Shown piece by piece: positions 1-8,543 of a stretch of DNA of 22,746 nt (the first letter of the stretch is position 1; each line of letters starts with the position of its first letter). Source of the DNA: Actinomycetota bacterium (GTDB lineage Bacteria > Acidobacteriota > Blastocatellia > Chloracidobacteriales > Chloracidobacteriaceae); assembly GCA_013298335.1 (NCBI GenBank), contig JAAFHI010000001.1, positions 1 to 22,746 on the forward strand. The letters run 5' to 3'. The notes under the pieces were generated by a model. That model was not told the DNA's origin, ran no database searches, and saw only the letters and a list, made by a program, of their open reading frames with translations. The position numbers were made by a program, and so were the translations under genes.

Positions 1-1
1 A

Positions 2-529
2 ATCGACGCTCCCTCCCCGGAAGTCAATCTGTCAGCCGACCTCGACGGAGATCGCCGGGCCGACCGAATCTCGATTCAGAACCAGTCCGGGTCGTATGAA
101 GTCGAAATCAGCCTGACCACCCGTCCGGGGATCGGGATTACCCTTGAAGGGGAAAGCGGTCCGGCGCTCGGGCTGGCCGTTCTGGATACGAATTCCGACC
201 GGGCCAGCGACATCGTGGTGGCCACCGCGTCACCCGCCCACCCCCTGAATTCATGGGTCGGAAACGGACGGGGCGGTTTCGTGCGGCAAGCAACGAGTCG
301 CGCCCGCATGGAGTGTCACGTACCAACTTCCCGCCGGGGCAAGGGAACGATCCCGCGGACCGTCCATTTGACGCCGAACTCGCCGTTGGACGTCGAGCAC
401 GACATCACGACCCGCGCACTCCTCGTTCTCCTGACCGGGCAAGCCGATTCCGGTCCGGGGGAACTCCTTCCCCGGCGTCCCGACCCGAATGTCATCGGAA
501 CCCGCGGCCCCCCGCGTCACATCCGTTAA
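2..529 (+). CDS. FG-GAP/VCBS-like repeat protein, 3' fragment
   Basis: The frame is open from the window edge to a TAA at 527-529, giving the last 175 residues of a protein whose start lies outside. Two calcium-loop-like repeats are visible: DLDGDRRADRISI near residue 15, and LDTNSDRASDIVVA followed by a W-x-G-N-G-R-G-G-F motif near residues 61-90. Asp/Asn-rich loops ending in 'DIVV' and a 'NGxGxF' turn are typical of FG-GAP/VCBS beta-propeller blades, which are usually secreted and often bind calcium. The C-terminal half is rich in Arg and Pro and matches nothing I recognise. No signal peptide can be judged because the N-terminus is missing. The family call is moderately sure; the role is unknown. 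Confidence 0.65.
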   Translation: MDAPSPEVNLSADLDGDRRADRISIQNQSGSYEVEISLTTRPGIGITLEGESGPALGLAVLDTNSDRASDIVVATASPAHPLNSWVGNGRGGFVRQATSRARMECHVPTSRRGKGTIPRTVHLTPNSPLDVEHDITTRALLVLLTGQADSGPGELLPRRPDPNVIGTRGPPRHIR

Positions 530-723
530 CTCCCAAAAAATCTGGCGGCGGCTGAGCCGTGCCCGCCGCGCCGGGTCGCGTTGAAACAACCGACCGGGCG
601 TCGCCGGACACTGCCCGTTTACAGGGCCGCGCGCCAACCGGATCGGCGTCCTCCCCCAGGGGCGTCAGTTCCGATGTCTACATCTGGCGTTTCCATCTGG
701 GAACGTCGTGAAGGAGAAACCGG
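530..723. other. intergenic spacer
   Basis: This 194-bp spacer separates the FG-GAP-like gene and the small gene at 724. Apart from the dyad at 545-569 and the ribosome binding site at its end (AAGGAG, 711-716), I see no gene or recognisable promoter in it. Confidence 0.5.
535..569 (-). terminator. possible intrinsic terminator on the minus strand
   Basis: A GCGGCGG / CCGCCGC 7-bp stem (545-551 with 563-569) has an 11-nt loop. Read on the minus strand it is followed after four bases by six T residues (535-540). It could end transcripts from the long minus-strand gene block, but it lies about 430 bp beyond the last stop codon (1000). It could also be a chance GC-rich dyad. Confidence 0.25.
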
Positions 724-960
724 ATGCTCAAGACAATCGAAGAAAATCGTTTCAGCGTGTTCGTCAAATCGAAGGATTCACCCGACTACGCCGCCCTCGA
801 ACGATGGCGCCGGTGGTTTCTGGACCGGGGAATCCCGGCCCAGATCAAGTGCGTGAAAAGTGGGTACGCCCTTTTTCGGGAGGGACTGGTCGACGTCCCC
901 CGCGATCAGCCGGAAACGCCCGTTCGCCACGACCCTCAACCGGCCACCGATCAGCCATAG
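724..960 (+). CDS. small hypothetical protein (78 aa)
   Basis: ATG at 724 is preceded by a strong ribosome binding site, AAGGAG at 711-716, with 7-nt spacing. The frame has the G/C-rich third positions expected of coding sequence here and ends in TAG at 958-960. The product has 78 residues and is charged. It starts with a lysine- and glutamate-containing helix-like stretch (residues 1-35), includes a W-R-R-W motif near residue 28, and has a proline-rich, disordered-looking tail (about residues 58-78). There is no signal peptide, membrane helix or cysteine pair. I do not recognise the family. It converges on the minus-strand kinase gene, with only 39 bp between the stop codons, so the two transcripts may overlap. 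Confidence 0.6.
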   Translation: MLKTIEENRFSVFVKSKDSPDYAALERWRRWFLDRGIPAQIKCVKSGYALFREGLVDVPRDQPETPVRHDPQPATDQP

Positions 961-999
961 GGGGTTGAACGGTTGGACCCGTCACTTTTCGTTTTCGTT

Positions 1000-3900
1000 T
1001 CACGGAAGACGGGAATCCGAATAGATGGTCGAAATGAATGCCTCCCGCGGGGCGCGGCGATCAAACGGGGTCTCCGCGACCTCGGTCGGGATGGTTTTTG
1101 AGCTTTCGGCGAGCAGATCGGCCAGTTCGCTCGCCGACGGACGCCGTTCCGGCGCTTTTTCAAGGGTACGGGCGATGATCTCCTCGATGGCCGGCGGCAC
1201 CAGCGGGTTCAACTCGCGCAGCGGCGGGGGCGGGTCGTTGAGGTGGGCGAGCATCAGGCCGACCAGTCCGCTCAGGCTTTTTTCGAAGGGCGGACGTCCG
1301 GCGAGCATTTCATACAGCACGACCCCGACGCCGTAGACGTCGGCCCGTCCGTCATAGGGTTTGGCTGAAAATCGTTCGGGCGGCATGTAAATCGGCGTGC
1401 CGATCAGGCAGTCGGTCGCCGTCAGCCGTTCCAGTTCCTCGCCGGGGTCGTCGGTCATCATCTTGGCGATGCCGAAATCCACCACCTTGACGGTTTCACC
1501 CTCCGGCGACTGGTTGAGGAAGATGTTGTCCGGTTTGACGTCGCGGTGGATGATCCCCATCCGGTGCGCCTCGGCCAGCGCGCGGCAGACCGGAACGATC
1601 CGGTCGAGGCAGTGCCGGAGCGTGGTCAGACCGTTGCCGCGCAGTTCGTCGGCGAGCGAAATTCCTTTCAAAAGTTCCATCACCAGATAGGCGATGCCCT
1701 GCGCCGAGATTCCCGAATCCAGCACCGAGATGATGTTCGGGTGCGACAGCCGGGAAATCGAGATGCCCTCGCGCTTGAACCGCTCGATGGCCTCGGCGTT
1801 GTCGTTGCCGGGGCGCGGCTTGAAGACCTTTACCGCGATGGGCCGCCCAAGCGTAAGGTGGGTCGCCCGGAACACGATGCCGAACCCGCCCTCGCCGATT
1901 TTCTCGTCGAGCCGGTACCTGGCATCCAGCACCGTGCCGGGGAGTGCCAGCGCCAGCGCCGAGAAAATCCGGTCGGCCTGCTGGTGCGCGACGAGCAGTT
2001 CGCGGTTTTTGTGGTTGAGTTCGTAAATCTTGCGGTCGAGTTCCTCGTTCTTGCGGACGGTCTCGGCCTGCGCCGCCTCCAGTTTCGTGACGGTTTCGGC
2101 GAGTTCCGAATTCGCCTGCGACAGCGCCTCGGTGCGTTCCCGGACTTTCGCTTCGAGGTCGGCGTACAACCGGGCGTTTTCAAGCGAAACGGCGGCCTGC
2201 GCGGCGATGATGTCGAGGGCTTCCCGGCGGGCGGGCGTGAAGACGTTCGGCATCGCGCGGTGTTCGAGGTAGAGCAGCGCCGTGGTCCGCCCCTGCCGCT
2301 GGACGGGCAGACACCAGATTGCCCGTGGCCGGACCGCCGGAAGGTACGGGTCGGCGGCGAACTGGCGCGATTCCGCCGCGTCGTCGAGCAGGACGGCTTC
2401 ACCCGACCGGATCACGAAATTCGCGATGGTCCGGGGAAGCGCCGCCGTGTCGGCGAGGGATTCGGCGTGGAGCGTGCGGGTGACCCCGGTCAGGACGTCG
2501 CGCTCGGCTTCGACGCGCCAGGCGCCGCGCTGGTCGGGAAGGACGAGTGCCCCGCGCTGCGCTCCGGCGATCTCGACCGCGACCCGGAGCACCGTCGCGA
2601 GCAGGTTTTCGGTCACGATTTCGCCCGACAGGCTCTGGGCGGCCCGCATCACGGCGGCATAGTCGAGCGCCTTCGATGACGAGTCGTCGCCGGTCGCGGA
2701 GTTTGACCGGACGGTCGAAAGCGACCCGGTGCCCCGACCGTCGGAGTTTCCGGTCAGTCCCGCGAAACGCTGGTCGAGGTCCGCGACCTTGGCGACCGCG
2801 CCCCACCGGACGTACCCGTGGCGGGCCTCGCGGGCGTAGGGCAGGGCCAGTTTCGGCTTTTCCAGTTCCATGAAAAACCGCGCGGCGAGTTCGTTGGCGA
2901 GGGCTTCGTCGTGGATGAACCCGTTTTCGCGGGCGACCGCGATGGACCGGTCATAGGCGTCAATCGCCTCGCCGACCCGGTTGTCGCGCCGGAACTGCTC
3001 CGCCTCGACCAGATGGAGAAGCTGGGCGAAGTTCATCGGGGCGTGGGCGGCCCACAGTTCGAGCCGGGTCCGGTTTTCCGCGAGGCGATTCCGGATGGCT
3101 TCGGCGGTTTCCGGGTCGGTGGGCGGTACCGCCAGCCACCGGATGCTTTCGAGCGCGAGAAAGCGCGGGGAGAAGCAGGACGATTGAAAGGTGTGATAGT
3201 TGGCGCGGGCCAGTTCCGCCCCGGCCAGGGCTTCCTCGGGCCGGTCGAACAGCGTGCCCAGATAGAGCCGGAGGACTCCGACCGAGGCGAGCGTCCGGAG
3301 ATCGCCCCTGGTCCGCAACTCGTCTTCCAGCGTGGTGATGTCGGCCCATTGCCCGACCAGTCGGTGGGGCGTCTCGGCCAGTCCGGTCAGGTTCGCCACG
3401 AACTGCCGAAAACACCCGCAGGAAACGACCTGGCGTTCCTGACGCATGGCCGTCATGGCCGATTGATGGACGCGCATTTCCTCCTGGAACTCGCCGAGTG
3501 GCACCCCCAGGGCGACTTTGTACTCAAGGAGGGCCACGAGGGAGAGCGCGGCGAATTCGAATTCACCCGTTTCAAGTCCCCGTTGGTAGCCTTCCAGAAA
3601 CGCGTCCAGCATGTTCCGGAGGGGCTTTTCCCACATGCTGAGCGTCCAGTTGACGACAAAAATGGTCCGTGCCTGCGTGCCCCGCGCATTCGGACGTTGC
3701 GCCAGCCGCAGGGCGAGATTGCCGAATTCGCAGGCGAGGCCGATTTCCCTGAATTGTCCGATGAGCAGAAATCCGAATCCGGCGTAGGTACTGGAAGCGA
3801 GATGATCGTTCCCGTTTTTCAGGAGCAGCCCGAGGTGGGTGAGGTTGATCAGGCCGAGCAGCCCCGGCGCGCCGAAATAGGCCGCGAGGGCGAGCCGGTG

Positions 3901-6561
3901 AAGGAGGCGCGACGTCGCAAGTGCCCGCGGGTCGGTCATTTCCGGGAGATCGGCGAGCGCCGCCACGGGCTTTTCCGCCAGTACGGTCCGGAGCGTGGCG
4001 CGGGTGGCGGTGAAGGCTTCCAGTACCGTTTCCGGCCCCGGCGCGGCGGGCAGCGGGAGCCCCAGTTGCTCAAGGGCGTGCAGGCCGGTGGCGACCGCCT
4101 CCTGGAAACGGTACTGCACGAATTCGTTGCGCAGTTTCGTTTCCCAGACCCGAATGGCGTCCATGACGGTTCGGGCATTGGCGAAAGTAGTTGCCGTCAA
4201 CCGTTCCAGTGTCTCCGCCTCGCCGCAGGAGTAGGCCGCCTCGACGGCTTCGACGTGGAGGCCGAGCGCCAGTTCGTAATGGGTCGTCCAGGGGCGGTCG
4301 GACGCTTTCGCCAGCCGCTCCAGCCCGGTCCGGAAGTAGTTCAGGGCGGGCGCGAAGGCCGCCGCTTGCCGGGCAGTGATTCCGACGGTGAGATTGAACC
4401 GCGCGAGCTGCTCGTTTTCCTCCCGGTCGGCGGTGGCCCCCAGATTGAGGTGATCGAGCGTCTCGAAATCGGGCGTGCCGGAGCGGTCAAGCAGAAGGCG
4501 TCCGATGCGGCGGTGGAGCCCCGGGCGTTCGGCTTCGGGAATCAGCGCGTAAGCCGCCTGCTGGACCCGGTCGTGGACGAAGGAAAACACTGTTTCCCCG
4601 GCCTGACCAACCACGAAATTACCGGTCGCGGCTTCGGCGAGCGCCGACCGGACCACGGCCTCGGGGCGGTCGAGAAGCCGTCCGGTCATGGCCGTATCGA
4701 ACCGCTGCCCGATGGCGGCGGCCACGGTCAGCGTTTCGCGGGTCACGTCAGGCAGGCGGCGCAGGGATTCCGTCAGCAGATCCACGACGTTGTCGGAAGG
4801 ATTCGTCGCCCGAACCGCGTCGAGATCAATGGTCCAGCCTCCGGCGGGCGCGGGCGCGAGGTGCCCGTCGGCGTGGAGTTTTTTCAACAACTCACTGACA
4901 AAGAAGGGGTTGCCGTCGGTTTTGACGTGGAGGATCTCGGCGAAGACCGACTGGTCCTCGCCGAGCACGTCGGCGACGAAGGCCCGCGTCGCACCCCGGT
5001 CGAGCGGCGCGAGCGACAGCGTCGTCACGGGAATTCCCCGCTGCCGGATGCCTTCGACGGCGACCTGAAACTGGTGTCCGGTCGGCGTTTCGTTTTCCCG
5101 ATAGGCGAAGACGAACAGCGTGTGACCGGTGGATTCGTCGGCCAGCAGATCTGAAATGAGGGCCAGCGACCCGGCATCGGCCCACTGGAGGTCGTCGAGG
5201 AACACGACCAGCGGGTGTTCCGGGGCGGCGAAACAGGCGGTGAACCGGCGGAAGACGTGCTGAAGCCGCCGCCCCGCCTCGACCGAATGCAGGTCGGTCA
5301 CCGGCGGCGGCGTGCCGACGATCAGCGCGAGTTCCGGGACGACCGTCGCCGCCACGCCGAGGTTGTCGCCGAGCGCCGCCCCGATTCTGGCGCGCCACTG
5401 GGCGAGTTCGTTCTCGTTTTCGGTCAGCAGGGTTCGGACCAGCCCGCGAAACGCCTGGGAAAGGGCGGAGTAGGGCACATTGCGCTGGAACTGTTCGAAT
5501 TTTCCTGCCGCGAAGAACCCGTGCTGCCGGGTGACGGGCGGGAAAAGTTCCTGCACCAGCGCGGTTTTGCCGATGCCGGAATACCCGGCCACGGTCACGA
5601 TCTCGCGGGCGCCCCGACTGGCGCGCTCGAAGGCGGCGAACAGAGCGTTTTTTTCATTCTCCCGGCCATGCAGGCGGCGCGGGACGCCCACCTGCGCGGT
5701 CGCGTCGTGGCGTCCGATGGAAAACCCGGTTGCGTCGCGCGCACGCAACCGGTGTCGGGCTTCGACCAGATCGGCCCGGATGCCTTCCGCCGACTGATAG
5801 CGTTCATCGGCGTTTTTGGCGAGCAGCCGCGCGAGAATCGCCGCGACCATCGGCGGCACCGCCGGATTCAGTTCGCGCGCGTCAGGGGGCGCGAGGGCGA
5901 GGTGGGCGTACACGAGGTCGAGCGGGTCCTCGACGTCGAAGGGCGGTCGCCCGGTCAGCCATTCGAAGAGCATCGCCCCGAAGGAATAGAAGTCGGTCCG
6001 GCGGTCGATGCGCCGGTTCAGGCGACCCGTCTGTTCGGGTGAAACGTAGCGCAGCGTTCCCTCGATGCCGCCCGGCCCGGCGAAAGAGGGCTGTTCGCGC
6101 GACACCCGCGTCGAGATGCCGAAGTCGATGAAGACCAACCGTCCGTTTTCGCCGAGGATGAGATTCGAGGGATTGACGTCCTTGTGGATGATCTCGGCGC
6201 GGTGAATGTCGGCGAGGCAGTCGAGCGTCCCGATGGCCAGGTCAAGGGCGGCTTCGACGGTCGGAAAACCGGCGGGATACAGCAGATCGACCGACGTGCC
6301 GCCGATATCCTCGATGACCAGGACCGGGCGGAATCCGACCCGGTTGAACTCCAGCACGCGCGCCGCGCCGCGTCCGTCGAGCAGGCGCAGGATTTCGAAT
6401 TCCCGCTGAAACCGCGCGAAAACCGCCGGTTCGGGGCATTCGTCCTCGGTGGTCTTGAGAATGACGGCGCGACCGTCACTTTGGCGGCGCGCCCGGATGA
6501 CGAGCGCGCGCGGATTCCGGCTGAGGACATCGAGCTGGTCGTGGCCGTGGTACTGAAACAT
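1000..6561 (-). CDS. giant Ser/Thr kinase-AAA ATPase-GAF-Ser/Thr kinase protein
   Basis: This 1,853-residue cytoplasmic signalling protein has these modules in order. The N-terminal protein kinase (about 10-275) has VILK lysine 36, HKD at 126-128, and DFG at 146-148. The AAA/STAND-type ATPase (about 296-500) has Walker A GYSGIGKT at 326-333 and Walker B LVVFLDDLQWAD from 451. A long alpha-helical, TPR-like region covers about 500-1290. A GAF domain (about 1317-1465) is followed by a coiled coil (1468-1533). The C-terminal kinase (1549-1820) has GEGGFG at 1556-1561, catalytic Lys 1578, HRD at 1672-1674 and DFG at 1695-1697. The first half matches the cyanobacterial HstK-like plan (kinase-ATPase-GAF), but that family ends in a histidine kinase, here replaced by a second Ser/Thr kinase. 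I chose ATG 6561 because the kinase fold begins right after it; the frame stays open to ATG 6654 (31 more residues, not kinase-like). Neither start has a clear ribosome binding site. Confidence 0.93.
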   Translation of the reverse strand: MFQYHGHDQLDVLSRNPRALVIRARRQSDGRAVILKTTEDECPEPAVFARFQREFEILRLLDGRGAARVLEFNRVGFRPVLVIEDIGGTSVDLLYPAGFPTVEAALDLAIGTLDCLADIHRAEIIHKDVNPSNLILGENGRLVFIDFGISTRVSREQPSFAGPGGIEGTLRYVSPEQTGRLNRRIDRRTDFYSFGAMLFEWLTGRPPFDVEDPLDLVYAHLALAPPDARELNPAVPPMVAAILARLLAKNADERYQSAEGIRADLVEARHRLRARDATGFSIGRHDATAQVGVPRRLHGRENEKNALFAAFERASRGAREIVTVAGYSGIGKTALVQELFPPVTRQHGFFAAGKFEQFQRNVPYSALSQAFRGLVRTLLTENENELAQWRARIGAALGDNLGVAATVVPELALIVGTPPPVTDLHSVEAGRRLQHVFRRFTACFAAPEHPLVVFLDDLQWADAGSLALISDLLADESTGHTLFVFAYRENETPTGHQFQVAVEGIRQRGIPVTTLSLAPLDRGATRAFVADVLGEDQSVFAEILHVKTDGNPFFVSELLKKLHADGHLAPAPAGGWTIDLDAVRATNPSDNVVDLLTESLRRLPDVTRETLTVAAAIGQRFDTAMTGRLLDRPEAVVRSALAEAATGNFVVGQAGETVFSFVHDRVQQAAYALIPEAERPGLHRRIGRLLLDRSGTPDFETLDHLNLGATADREENEQLARFNLTVGITARQAAAFAPALNYFRTGLERLAKASDRPWTTHYELALGLHVEAVEAAYSCGEAETLERLTATTFANARTVMDAIRVWETKLRNEFVQYRFQEAVATGLHALEQLGLPLPAAPGPETVLEAFTATRATLRTVLAEKPVAALADLPEMTDPRALATSRLLHRLALAAYFGAPGLLGLINLTHLGLLLKNGNDHLASSTYAGFGFLLIGQFREIGLACEFGNLALRLAQRPNARGTQARTIFVVNWTLSMWEKPLRNMLDAFLEGYQRGLETGEFEFAALSLVALLEYKVALGVPLGEFQEEMRVHQSAMTAMRQERQVVSCGCFRQFVANLTGLAETPHRLVGQWADITTLEDELRTRGDLRTLASVGVLRLYLGTLFDRPEEALAGAELARANYHTFQSSCFSPRFLALESIRWLAVPPTDPETAEAIRNRLAENRTRLELWAAHAPMNFAQLLHLVEAEQFRRDNRVGEAIDAYDRSIAVARENGFIHDEALANELAARFFMELEKPKLALPYAREARHGYVRWGAVAKVADLDQRFAGLTGNSDGRGTGSLSTVRSNSATGDDSSSKALDYAAVMRAAQSLSGEIVTENLLATVLRVAVEIAGAQRGALVLPDQRGAWRVEAERDVLTGVTRTLHAESLADTAALPRTIANFVIRSGEAVLLDDAAESRQFAADPYLPAVRPRAIWCLPVQRQGRTTALLYLEHRAMPNVFTPARREALDIIAAQAAVSLENARLYADLEAKVRERTEALSQANSELAETVTKLEAAQAETVRKNEELDRKIYELNHKNRELLVAHQQADRIFSALALALPGTVLDARYRLDEKIGEGGFGIVFRATHLTLGRPIAVKVFKPRPGNDNAEAIERFKREGISISRLSHPNIISVLDSGISAQGIAYLVMELLKGISLADELRGNGLTTLRHCLDRIVPVCRALAEAHRMGIIHRDVKPDNIFLNQSPEGETVKVVDFGIAKMMTDDPGEELERLTATDCLIGTPIYMPPERFSAKPYDGRADVYGVGVVLYEMLAGRPPFEKSLSGLVGLMLAHLNDPPPPLRELNPLVPPAIEEIIARTLEKAPERRPSASELADLLAESSKTIPTEVAETPFDRRAPREAFISTIYSDSRLP

Positions 6562-6725
6562 GTCGTGACCGCCAGAGCAGGTGAGCGACGCGGAGGCTTG
6601 AAGATTTTGGGTGCTGGAATCGCTCCGAGCGGAGACTGGAAAACGCCGCCGCATCGGGTCGGATGCGCGGTGAGGCTAGCACGGCGGAAAACTGCCGACC
6701 ATCCCCTGGAGCGTGAACCGGTCCG
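6562..6725. other. spacer between the two kinase genes
   Basis: This 164-bp gap shrinks to 71 bp if the longer start of the downstream kinase (6654) is used. I see no tandem repeat, convincing terminator or promoter. It is the widest gap inside the five-gene block, so an internal promoter is possible but not visible. Confidence 0.4.
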
Positions 6726-8489
6726 TCAGCGGTGTTCGAGTCTGATTCGGTAGGCAAAAGCCCCGGAACCTTCCAGCACCATCCGTTTTCCGGCTTCGTC
6801 CTCCGACGTACCGGCTTTCGGAAGCCCGTTCAGCCGCTCCTGAAGCGACCGGATGACCGCCGGGTCCGACACCGCGCCCTTGTCGGCGTCGTTCGAGAAT
6901 TTTTTCAGCGCCTCGAAATCGGCCAGCGGCTCCGGCGACCAGACCAGCCAGACCACTTCCGTGCCCTGCTGTCTGTCCAGCACGAACCAGTTTTCGGCCC
7001 GGTCGGGCATCTGGACGGTCCGGCCCTCGGCGACCTTCGATTCGCCACCGGCAATCGCGGGAGACGGAAAAAGGTTCACGAACAGGGGCAGGCCGTCCGG
7101 GCGGGGTTCGGCCCCCTGACTCACGAGGTACAAATGGCCGTCCCGCCGGGGCGCGATGTTCAACCTGACCCTCGAACCGTTGCGCAGCACCGCCGAAGTA
7201 AAAACGACGAACGCCTCTCCTTCCGGTTTGTCGTCACGCATGTTCTGGACCGTCAGCCAGAAACCCGCGACGGCGGTTTTCACCGGCGCGACCGGCTTTT
7301 CGACGGTCGGCTTCGGCTTCGATCCGAAAATCGCATCCTTATATATATAGGAGAGCCCGCCGCCCAGCAGGACCACCACCGCCACGCCGCCCGCGACCAT
7401 CGGCGGAAATGAAGACTTCGGTTTCGGGGATTCCGGCGCGGGAAGGGAAACAGGCGGGGCGGCGGGGAATTCGGGCGCGGTCGCGGCCACCGTCGCCGCT
7501 TCGGCGGCCCGGTTTTTGGCCAGCAGCGCCGCCGCCAGTCGGTCGCCGAAGTCCCGCGCCGTCGCCGGACGCCTTCCCGGTTCATAGGCCAGCGCCGCCG
7601 AAATCACCGCCGCCGCCGCTTCCGGCACGTCCGGACGGAGCCGTTCCAGCGGGATGAACTCGCCGTTCATCTGCTTGCGGGCAATCAGGTTGATGGCAAC
7701 CAGCGCGTTGTCGGCCTCAACTTCAAACGGACGCTTTCCCGACAGCATTTCATAGGCGATGACCCCCATCGCGAACACGTCGCTCGCCGCCGTCGCCCGG
7801 CCTTCAATCTGCTCCGACGCCATGTAACTGAGCGTCCCGACCGTCAGCGCCGCCGTGGTTTCCTTCGCGACGTTCGAATCGGCCTGTTTCGCGACCCCGA
7901 AATCAATCAGCTTGGCGTGGCGTTCGCCGCCGTCGAGCGCCTGAAGCATGATGTTGTCCGGTTTGAGGTCGCGATGGATGATCCCCTTCGCATGCGCCGC
8001 CTGCAATCCGCCGCACACCTGCCGGATGATGTCCGCCGTCTGGGCCATATCCATCCCCGACGGGCGCATGACCGTCCGCAAACTCCCGCCTTCGACGAAT
8101 TCCATCACCAGAAACGGGCGTCCGCCGTCGAGCGTGCCGGTTTCGAGGATTTTGACCACGCTCGGATGGTCGATTTTCGCGAGCGCCTCGCCTTCCTGAA
8201 GAAATTTCGTCCAGAGGTAATCATTCCCCTCCGAGCGTTCGAGCAGGAGCTTGACCACGACCGGTCGCCCGAACGCCGCGCGGTCCCGCGCCAGCAGCAC
8301 CACGCCGATGCCGCCCCGCCCAAGCTCGCGGTCGATTTCGTAGCGGTCGCGCAACACATCCCCCGGCCCCAGCGACATCCCCTGAATCGAGGTCCGGTTC
8401 GGCGAATGCGCCCGCGTTCCCGCCGGAGAGGTCATTGCCTGAGTCTGCTGATCGGTAATGGTTTCGGCGTTCGGATCAGTTTGGGACAT
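6726..8489 (-). CDS. transmembrane Ser/Thr kinase with DUF4384-like outer domain
   Basis: The 587-residue product has four parts. The N-terminal tail (1-48) looks disordered. The protein kinase domain (about 50-322) is complete: glycine loop GRGGIG (57-62), VVVK lysine 80, HRD 172-174 in HRDLKPDN, DFG 196-198, and a MASEQ activation-segment end at 223-227. After an Ala/Pro linker comes one membrane helix (about 363-383). The outer domain (about 408-520) resembles DUF4384, including the NGSRVRLNI and GHLYLVSQG strands. The topology implies a cytoplasmic kinase and an extracytoplasmic sensor. AAAGGA sits 10 nt before ATG 8489. The upstream gene encodes a secreted DUF4384 protein, so the two outer domains may work in the same process or bind similar partners. 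That functional link is inference; the kinase call is firm. Confidence 0.93.
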   Translation of the reverse strand: MSQTDPNAETITDQQTQAMTSPAGTRAHSPNRTSIQGMSLGPGDVLRDRYEIDRELGRGGIGVVLLARDRAAFGRPVVVKLLLERSEGNDYLWTKFLQEGEALAKIDHPSVVKILETGTLDGGRPFLVMEFVEGGSLRTVMRPSGMDMAQTADIIRQVCGGLQAAHAKGIIHRDLKPDNIMLQALDGGERHAKLIDFGVAKQADSNVAKETTAALTVGTLSYMASEQIEGRATAASDVFAMGVIAYEMLSGKRPFEVEADNALVAINLIARKQMNGEFIPLERLRPDVPEAAAAVISAALAYEPGRRPATARDFGDRLAAALLAKNRAAEAATVAATAPEFPAAPPVSLPAPESPKPKSSFPPMVAGGVAVVVLLGGGLSYIYKDAIFGSKPKPTVEKPVAPVKTAVAGFWLTVQNMRDDKPEGEAFVVFTSAVLRNGSRVRLNIAPRRDGHLYLVSQGAEPRPDGLPLFVNLFPSPAIAGGESKVAEGRTVQMPDRAENWFVLDRQQGTEVVWLVWSPEPLADFEALKKFSNDADKGAVSDPAVIRSLQERLNGLPKAGTSEDEAGKRMVLEGSGAFAYRIRLEHR

Positions 8490-8510
8490 CGATGAGAAAT
8501 CCTTTTTTTG

Positions 8511-8537
8511 CCACGGATTACACGGATTACACGGATT
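8511..8537. repeat. 9-bp tandem repeat, three units
   Basis: One CCACGGATT unit is followed by two ACACGGATT units, filling half of the 54-bp spacer between the secreted DUF4384 gene and the kinase gene. It ends just before the kinase's ribosome binding site. From general knowledge, related short-period intergenic strings are widespread in several environmental bacterial phyla; their role is unknown to me. Confidence 0.9.
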
Positions 8538-8543
8538 CAGAAC

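Noticed and set aside
2818..5154. Open frame of 778 codons on the plus strand
   Set aside because: It lies wholly opposite the kinase-ATPase gene. Long antisense frames are expected in GC-rich coding DNA, and its product has no domain and an odd Arg/Gly/Glu-rich composition.
5215..6042. Open frame of 275 codons on the plus strand
   Set aside because: It is a shadow of the N-terminal kinase and ATPase coding region, with no domain features.
7338..7352. AT-rich TATATATA stretch as an internal promoter
   Set aside because: It encodes the Y-I-Y residues just after the membrane helix of the kinase, in frame with the protein. No matching -35 box was evident.
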